Source: Plotosus lineatus
Lineage: Eukaryota; Chordata; Actinopteri; Siluriformes; Plotosidae
DNA length: 64,000 nt
Assembly (NCBI GenBank): GCA_024760905.1
Contig: CM045733.1
Span: forward strand, 27,447,501-27,511,500
Direction: 5' to 3'
Shown here: positions 22,433 through 64,000 of the stretch, one piece after another
How the letters are laid out: each line of letters begins with the position of its first letter
Position numbering within the stretch: the first letter of the stretch is position 1
Position numbers and translations under genes: made by a program
Notes under the pieces: model-generated
The model's input: only the letters and a program-made list of their open reading frames with translations
Told to the model about the DNA's origin: nothing
Database searches by the model: none

Positions 22433-23077
22433 TTTCTCACGATATCAGTAGAGTAAACTATGGGTCGTGGGCCACATCCGCCTTGTTGGTCTTTTTAATC
22501 TGGCACGTCGAAGATTGAATGGTACAGAATTCATGTATGATGTAAACGATTGATCAATTGCATTCATTTGACTTTGACACCAGTGGGTGCAGTCAGTTGA
22601 TTTTGCGGCACTCGAGCCACTTCCTGTTATCACTCTTCTACTGTACAGAGTGCATCAGCAGCAATGTCAAAGAAAAGTTAACAGTGAGTGTCCGGGGGTT
22701 CATAAGGAATGGACACTTAAATACTTTTTTTACTAAATACGGGCTGTATGTCTTATTTGCCAAGAAACCATTTCAGTTTTAAACGAAATCATCAGCCACT
22801 ACTTTTTCCAAAAAGCATGCTAATTACACCATCAACATGTCACTGCAAGAACGTCCAGCGACCGCTGATAGGTTGGTCGTGAGCTTGAAGTCTCAGCAAA
22901 ACATGTTTATCCGGGCAACTTCCATCCAAGAATCAAGCACGAGGATATATGCGTAATTCACCAGGAAGCACTGTTGTAAATCCATTTTGCAGCTCGACCA
23001 CGTAGTGAAGCTGGTTGTGAAACTCGTTAATCTTATTCTAGCGAGGGGACTTCACCATCGTCAATTTCTTCATTTTC

Positions 23078-23250
23078 CTGAATGGTTTGAACTGGTCCTG
23101 ACAGGATTGCATCGGCCTCGATGGGATTGAACTGGTTCCGACTGGTTTGAACCAGTTCTGACCGGTTTGAAATGGTCCCAACCGGCTTGAACCAGTTCCG
23201 ACAGGTTCCAACCAGTTTGAACCGGTTCCGACCAGTTAATTTGGTTAAAT
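23078..23250. repeat. Minisatellite based on GAACCGGTTCCGACTGGTTT
   Basis: About eight diverged units of 20 to 23 bp built from TTGAACYRGTTCYGACYGG. The array is flanked by a duplicated word, GCGAGGGGACTT, at about 23040 and 23260, so the array may lie inside a duplicated target. Confidence 0.7.
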
Positions 23251-23269
23251 TTATCTGTGCGAGGGGACT

Positions 23270-23910
23270 TTACCATGTCAGCAAGTGTGAAGCTCAATCA
23301 GGAGATTATTTCATTTTTGGAGTTCCTTGAGAACACTGACAATTTTCCTGAGCTGAAAGACACTGATTGACTTTGTTCTTTCACGTTTCCTGTGGAGAAA
23401 CTGACCCACATGAATGAGCTGAATGTGAAGCTACAACGGAAAAAAAAAAACAGTTTGTGCATGAAATGCAAGTAAACATCAGAGCCTTTAAAAGCAGGTT
23501 AGTTTTATTTTCAAAGCCAATGTCACACAAGTCATTCGCTCATTTCCCCCACACTGGCCACGTTAAAAGAGGCCCTGCAACATGTGAACAAGGCTATGAA
23601 AGCACTGGATGACTTGCATGAAGAATTCTGCCTTTGGTTTAGTGATTTTGGAAAAAATGACAGGGCACTTCAACTGGTGTCATGTCCCTTCTCATAACAA
23701 CCTGAAACGGTACCACAGGAGTTTCAGTTGGATCTAATTGGTCTCCAATGTGACATGATGTTAAAAGAGAAGTTCAACTTCCTTAAACTGGATCTGGTTT
23801 ATGCTTTATTAAGTGCAGCCAAATTTCAAAGCATCCAGAAGATGGCACAGAGGATGCTGGTGTTGTTTGGCTCTACATATGTTTGTGACAGACTTTTAAT
23901 GTGATTTAGT
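23270..23910 (+). pseudogene. hAT-like (GTF2I/ZBED-type) transposase remnant
   Basis: Three plus-strand frames piece together a hAT C-terminal region: LTHMNELNVKLQ, ALQHVNKAMKALDDLHEEFC, FQLDLIGLQCDMMLKEKFN, and near 23840-23890 KMAQRMLVLFGSTYVCDRL, the usual dimerisation end. Frameshifts and stops are frequent. It resembles the hAT-derived domain found in GTF2IRD2/ZBED proteins. Confidence 0.65.
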
Positions 23911-24329
23911 GTGAAAATAATACATTTTTAGACTTTTTATCACAGGTCGCAATAATATTTTAATGTTTTATATTTTAAAATCCTGTCATGTTTTAGCTTT
24001 AATTTTTACCTAACCTACTTCACTTATGTCATCAAGAAAGGCTTCCTCAGCTGTATGGGTTTAATTTGAGAATACACTCTGGATAGGATCCTCAGGGTAT
24101 CATTTACATACTCCTACAATGGCCTAAACAGAATTCACATAATGGAAGGAATACTGGGAGAGTTACAGTTATTCACATGCAAAATATTCCCAATATACAC
24201 TAGAGGGCGTTAAAGATATAATATTATGGTATCTTTCGACAGTAAGCCTGTAAAAATGGCTAAGGATGAATGATTGAATGCATATCACTACTCATACAAA
24301 CTATTAATATAGATAAATGTATGGATGGA

Positions 24330-26112
24330 CAGTGTCTCTCCCTCACGCCGGTCCCAAGCCCAGAGAAATACAGAGGGTTGCGTCAGGAAGGGCATCCGGC
24401 GTAAAACAAATGCCAAATAAAATATGCAAATCACAAGAAAGAATGACATACCGGCTCGGTCGAGGCCCGGGTTAACAACGACCGCCATCAGTGCTGTTAA
24501 CCAACAGGGTGCTGGTGGAAATTGGACTATTATTGGTTGAAGACGTCGAAGAAAGAGAGGCAGGAGGAGTGTCCGTAGGACTGAAGGTAGGGACTTTGAA
24601 TGTTGGAACTATGGCAGGAAAAGGTACAGAGCTAGCTGACATGATGCAGAGGAGGAAGGTGGACATACTGTGCGTTCAGGAGACCAGGTGGAAAGGTAGC
24701 AAAGCTAAAAGCTTAGGAGCGGGGTTTAAGCTGTTTTATCATGGTATGGATGGGAAGAGAAATGGAGTAGGAGTCATCTTGAAGGAGGAGTTTGTCAGGA
24801 ATGTTCTAGAAGTGAAAAGAGTGTCAGACAGAGTGATGAGTCTCAAGTTAGAAATTAAAGGTGTGATGGTCAATGTTGTTAGTGCTTATGCCCCACAGGC
24901 AGGATGTGAGCTAGAAGAGAATGAGAGATTCTGGAGTGAGTTAGATGAAGTGATGCAGAGTGCCCACAGAGGTGAAAGAGTGGTCATTGGGGCAGACTTC
25001 AATGGACATGTTGGTGCAGGCAACAGAGGGGACGAGGAAGTGATGGGCAGGTTTGGTATCCAGGACAGGAACACAGAAGGACAGATGTTGATCGATTTTG
25101 CAAAAAGGATGGAAATGGCTGTGATGAATACTTTCTTCAAGAAGAAACAGGAGCATAGGGTGACTTATGAAAGCGGAGGTAAGAGCACACAGGTAGACTA
25201 CATCTTGTGCAGGCGATGTAATTTGAAGGAAGTCAGTGACTGCAAAGTAGTAGTGAGTGAGAGTGTTGCCAAACAGCATAGGATGGTGGTGTGCAGGATG
25301 ACGCTGATGGTGAGAAAGGTGAAAAAGGCAAAGGCAGAGCAGAAGGCAAAGTGGTGGAAGCTGAAAAAGGAAGAGTGTCGTGTTGTCTTCAAGGAGGAGT
25401 TGAAACAGGCTTTGGGTAGTCCGGAAGTGCTTCCAGATGACTGGACAACCACAGCCAATGTGATCAGGGAGACCGGTAGGAGAGTACTTGGTGTGTCCTC
25501 TGGAAGGAAAGTAGATAAGGAAACTTGGCGGTGGAATGAGGAAGTGCAGGAGTGTGTACAAAAGAAGACGTTAGCTAAGAAGAAGTGGGACACAGAGAGG
25601 ACCGAAGAGAGTAAACAGGAGTACAGGGAGACACAGCGTAAGGCGAAGGTAGCAGTGTCAAAGGCCAAACAGAGGGCGTATGATGACTTGTATGATAGGT
25701 TGGACAGTAAGGAGGGAGAAAATGATTTATACAGGTTAGCACAGCAGAGAAATAGAGATGGGAAAGATGTGCAGCAAGTTAGAGTGATAAAGGACAGAGA
25801 GGGAAATGTATTGACTGATGACAGAAGTGTGCTGGGAAGATGGAAAGAGTATTTTGAAGAGCTGATGAATGAGAAAAATGAGAGAGAAAAAAAGAGTAGA
25901 AGGGGTGACCATTGAGGACCAGGAAGTAGCAAAGATTAGTAAGCATGAAGTGAGGAGGGCATTGAAGAGGATGAAGAGTGGAAAGGCAGTTGGCCCTGAT
26001 GACATACCAGTTGAGGTATGGAAGTGTTTAGGGGAGGTAGCAGTAGATTTTCTGACAAGAATATTCAACAAGGTCTTAGAAAGTGAGCAGATGCTGGAGG
26101 AATGGAGGAGAA
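24330..26112 (+). mobile_element. RTE-type LINE, 5' part with endonuclease
   Basis: It begins CAGTGTCTCTCCCTCACGCC, the same start as the fragment at 43815. ORF 24491-25915 encodes an AP-endonuclease domain with VQETRWKG, YAPQAG, GADFNGHVGAGNRG, VDYILCRR and KQHRMVV, followed by a linker rich in Lys/Glu. The frame shifts in an A tract near 25890 into RRALKRMKSGKAVGPDDIPV (start of RT), then stops matching at LEEWRR, where the RT part continues in the opposite orientation at 26113. Confidence 0.9.
24491..25915 (+). CDS. RTE-type endonuclease ORF (474 aa)
   Basis: This is the longest clean reading frame in the window. The apurinic-endonuclease-like domain spans about residues 30 to 270. It would nick genomic DNA for target-primed reverse transcription. 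The catalytic Glu (QET), Asp/Asn (DFN) and His (QHR) are present. The frame ends early at SRRGDH because of the A-tract shift, so RT is not reached. A second copy lies at 37164-37526 and 36366-37019. Confidence 0.85.
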   Translation: MLLTNRVLVEIGLLLVEDVEEREAGGVSVGLKVGTLNVGTMAGKGTELADMMQRRKVDILCVQETRWKGSKAKSLGAGFKLFYHGMDGKRNGVGVILKEEFVRNVLEVKRVSDRVMSLKLEIKGVMVNVVSAYAPQAGCELEENERFWSELDEVMQSAHRGERVVIGADFNGHVGAGNRGDEEVMGRFGIQDRNTEGQMLIDFAKRMEMAVMNTFFKKKQEHRVTYESGGKSTQVDYILCRRCNLKEVSDCKVVVSESVAKQHRMVVCRMTLMVRKVKKAKAEQKAKWWKLKKEECRVVFKEELKQALGSPEVLPDDWTTTANVIRETGRRVLGVSSGRKVDKETWRWNEEVQECVQKKTLAKKKWDTERTEESKQEYRETQRKAKVAVSKAKQRAYDDLYDRLDSKEGENDLYRLAQQRNRDGKDVQQVRVIKDREGNVLTDDRSVLGRWKEYFEELMNEKNEREKKSRRGDH

Positions 26113-27255
26113 GGGGTCGCCACAGCGAATCATCTGCCTCCATCTCACCCTATCCTTTGCATCTTCTTCTCTTACACCAACGACCTTCATGTCCTCCTTC
26201 ACCACATCCATGAATCGTCTCTTTGGTCTTCCTCTAGGCCTTCTGCCTGGTAGTTCCAGCCTCAGCATCCGGTTACCAATATACTCACTATCCCTCCTCT
26301 GTACATGTCCAAACCATCTCAATCTAGTCTCTCTGACTTTGTCTCCAAAACGTCTTACATGTGCTGTCCCTCTGATGTGCTCATTCCTAATCCTATCCAT
26401 CCTCATTACTCCCAAAGAGAACCTCAACATTTTCATCTCTGCTACCTCCAGCTCTGCCTCCTGTCTTTTCCCCAGGACCACTGCTTCTAAACCATACAAC
26501 ATCGTTGGCCTCAACACCGTCTTGTACACTTTTCCTTTCATTCTTGCCGATACCCTCCTATCACACATCACACCGGACACTTTTCTCCAACCATTCCAAC
26601 CTGCCTGCACACGCTTCTTGGCCTCTTTTCCACACTCTCCATTGCTCTGGATTGTTGAGCCTAAGTACTTAAAATCCTCCACCTTTCTTATCTCTGCTCC
26701 CTGTAATCTCACCGTTCCTCTTGGGTCCTTGTCATTCATGCACATGTATTCTGTCTTACTAAGGCTAATCTTCATTCCCCTCCTTTCCAGGGCATACCTC
26801 CACCTCTCTAGATTTTCCTGCACTTGTTCTCTGCTCTCACTACAGATCACGATGTCATCTGCAAACATCATAGTCCATGGGGAATCTTGTCTAACCTCGT
26901 CTGTCAGCCTGTCCATCACCATAGCAAACAAGAAGGGGCTGAGAGCTGACCCTTGTTGCAGTCCCACCTCCACCTTGAACTCTTCTGTCACACCGACAGC
27001 ACACTTCACCACTGTCTTACATCTCTCATACATGTCCTGCACCACTCTAACATACTTCTCTGCCACTCCAGACTTCCTCATGCAATACCACAGTTCTTCT
27101 CTCGGCACCCTGTCATATGCTTTCTCCAGATCCACAAAGGCACAATGCAGCTCCCTCTGACCTTCTCTGTACTTCACCATTAACATCCTCAAGGCAAACA
27201 CTGCATATGTGGTGCTCTTTCTTGGCATGAAACCAAACTGTTGTTTGAAACAAAA
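26113..27255 (-). mobile_element. RTE-type LINE, 3' part with reverse transcriptase, inverted
   Basis: The minus frame runs from FGFMPRKSTT through FVDLEKAYDRVPREELW, GLQQGSALSPFLFAM, the active-site box FADDIVICS (near 26854-26865), KYLGSTIQ and GRPRGRPKRRFMDV to RWRQMIRCGDP. The terminal coding bases (26113-26136) are the same word that ends the RTE-tailed SINEs. The 5' side is cut at a TA microsatellite (27257). About 45 residues expected between LEEWRR and KQQFGFM are missing. Confidence 0.9.
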
Positions 27256-27256
27256 C

Positions 27257-27260
27257 TGTG

Positions 27261-27352
<92 letters not shown>

Positions 27353-27356
27353 ATGT

Positions 27357-27394
<38 letters not shown>
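27257..27394. repeat. TA then TG microsatellite
   Basis: About 38 TA units followed by TG units with two TA interruptions, directly against the RTE breakpoint and about 100 bp upstream of the putative transporter promoter. Confidence 0.95.
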
Positions 27395-27395
<1 letters not shown>

Positions 27396-27490
27396 GGTAT
27401 GCATGCAGTAGAGCGCATATTTCTGATCCCAGTTCAGCTTTGGATACGCCCCTGTGTGTTTTTGATCACACACACCCTCCCACTCTGAGC

Positions 27491-27577
27491 TATTAAATGC
27501 ACAGTCTCTCTTTCAAAAGTTTGTTACTGTACTTCTTCCCATGGTGTGAGCAACCTAAAGTAAAGCAGAACTCTGTG
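27491..27577 (+). promoter_or_regulatory. Putative TATA-like box and noncoding first exon of the transporter
   Basis: TATTAAAT at 27491-27498 precedes a segment ending CTCTGTG|GTAAGTATT (donor GT at 27578-27579), an excellent splice donor. The next strong acceptor is TTTTTCTACAG at 28140, just before the start-codon exon. A 5' UTR exon here is inferred from these sites only. Confidence 0.4.
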
Positions 27578-28172
27578 GTAAGTATTCGTTTACATTTATT
27601 TACGTGATCCATTAAAACTGTACACACTGTCACTTTTATACAGTTATACATCTTTATGTGCATGCATAAAAAATTAATTATTCAAATTGCTTGAACTGTT
27701 AAAAACAACACATGCATCTACACTCATACTAATATAATAAAAATATATAAAATGTAATGTTTAGTTGTAATAAATAGATAATCAATAAATGTAATGTTTA
27801 GTTGTAATTTAAAACAGAGTTTTGCATGGTGTGTCATCTGAAAAAACAGAATCACAAACTTTATTTTAACTGTGTGCGTGCAGTGTATACAGCCACAGAA
27901 AAATAAGAGATCAGTACAAAATTATCGGTTTCTCAGGTTTTACCAATTCTTGTTAAACACTAGTTTCCAAATTCCACGTAAAATATTGTAAACTAGAGCA
28001 TTCACTTGCAGAAAATGACAACTGGTCAAAAATGACAAATACATAACACGCATTAAAAAATAATGTTCAACTGTTGAATGAGATTGTACAATTTGGTGGA
28101 ATAACACTGAAAGAAATCTGACATTTTAATTTTTCTACAGCTTTCATTTTTAAAATTTAATAAATAACAAAC

Positions 28173-28199
28173 ATGCAAAAACAATTTGATTATTGCTGA
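28173..28199 (+). promoter_or_regulatory. Short upstream ORF in transporter 5' UTR
   Basis: If the exon begins at 28141, ATG at 28173 opens an eight-codon frame ending TGA at 28197-28199, 14 nt before the main ATG at 28214. It would be the only upstream ATG in that exon. Confidence 0.5.
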
Positions 28200-28213
28200 T
28201 AGAGATAGTCATA

Positions 28214-63206
<34,993 letters not shown>

Positions 63207-64000
63207 GTAATAATGTGGATCATTATGTCATTATTATGTCAGAGTGTCTTGACTTGTGAAAACCCAGTTGTATAAGCAGCTTTGCAAATGTCTTTTCACT
63301 TTAGAGCTCATTAAATACCCTCATGAAAATAAAATTACAGCCCATAAATTTTTTTCTCAATATATTTAAATAAACAATGATTTTACCCTGTGTTATAGTG
63401 CATGCAGACAGTGGCAATACACTTCTTTTGCCTTTTGCTAACTTTGCTCAGAAGCACTGTTAACTTCGCTGGTATCTAAGGAATCTAGAATTGACCATCA
63501 CAGAGTGGTACCTTGTACTATATTCAGATTAATCAGTCTGCAATAGAGAATGTTTGCTGAATTTCTAAAAAAAAACAAAAAAAAAAAAAAAAAAAACAGC
63601 TGTGACCCAGTAGTTTGACCATACTGTCCCAAATTATTCTGATTCGCTGTTGTGCTATGTTTGATGATATCTGAATTTACAAAACTGATGTAGTTAGGGT
63701 CAAGAATTATAGTGCTGTATTTTGTATTACAGCAACTAAAAAAAGTTGAAATTAAATACATTTTATGGTAATGAACTATGATGTGGTCCTTTCATAACCA
63801 ATAAGAGTCTCTCGACTCTTCATCTATACAGTTTTCCATTAAATAATGTAAATTTTTGTTTTCATTTAAAATCATGCTCAAGTACAACTGAACTCATTTC
63901 ATATGATGCGTCCCTGTTAGTATACAGAGACATAAAACAATGAATCATAGAACAGGGTGATTCTATAACTGAAATCAATTTTAAAGTATGTTCATGTCTT
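63207..64000 (+). other. Start of transporter intron 10
   Basis: The next family exon (normally FVCVE-like after DSQ) does not appear before the window ends. An A-rich run lies at 63568-63597. No other feature was recognised. Confidence 0.75.

Noticed and set aside
24941..25932. Minus-strand ORFs over the RTE endonuclease
   Set aside because: Antisense shadows of the plus-strand endonuclease ORF.
26102..27160. Long plus-strand ORF of 352 codons
   Set aside because: It is the antisense shadow of the RTE reverse transcriptase on the minus strand; its own translation has no domain and unusual Ser/Leu/Cys richness.
24330..27255. Twin-priming inversion of the RTE element
   Set aside because: Twin priming leaves the 3' terminus at the outside edge, whereas here the 3' terminus is at the internal junction.
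27209..27496. ORFs with Tyr-Ile or Cys-Val repeats, also at 22127-22456, 55117-55487, 61165-61575 and 62022-62446
   Set aside because: They translate TA, TG and CA microsatellites; no coding signal.

Overview
This is vertebrate nuclear DNA, most likely from a ray-finned fish. It carries two multi-exon genes with fish-like protein sequence, long dinucleotide microsatellites, RTE, L2 and Rex1-type LINEs, several tRNA-derived SINEs, and many Tc1- and pogo-like DNA transposons. There is no bacterial-type gene organisation: almost every long open frame is either an exon or a transposon remnant.

Gene 1 is parp11, on the minus strand. Seven coding exons lie between 20954 and 3145 and assemble without a phase conflict into a 325-residue WWE plus ADP-ribosyltransferase protein. 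Gene 2 is an SLC6 GABA/betaine-type transporter (slc6a13-like), on the plus strand. Ten coding exons (28214 to 63206) give residues 1 to 403 in continuous phase, ending after TM8 or so; the remaining third lies beyond the window. The genes are divergent (head to head), separated by about 6.5 kb that is mostly transposon. All exon borders were derived by hand from GT/AG sites, codon phase and family similarity.

Region by region. 1-3144 is flanking DNA with repeat fragments. 3145-21065 is parp11, whose 11.2 kb intron 5 (4673-15902) holds pogo-like, Tc1-like and SINE insertions. 21066-27490 is intergenic, with a CRE palindrome near parp11, a hAT remnant and a rearranged RTE element. 27491-64000 is the transporter gene. 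Its intron 4 (33866-43192) contains a four-level nest of transposons, and its intron 6 (46001-58474) contains a Tc1 element split by a MITE, a deleted LINE and a roughly 2 kb palindrome.

The strongest leads are these. One SINE head-body module is joined to two unrelated LINE tails, RTE-type and L2-type, and the RTE-type tail looks like a fusion of the two ends of an RTE element present in the same window. At least six non-autonomous families with pogo/Tigger-like ends lie in or next to TA microsatellites, and two of them retain a CENP-B-like helix-turn-helix fragment. A roughly 2 kb palindrome lies inside the transporter pre-mRNA. Long CT, TG and CA arrays sit directly against transporter splice sites, including two CT arrays flanking an exon whose skipping would keep the reading frame. 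No search or alignment could be run, so family names rest on recognised motifs.
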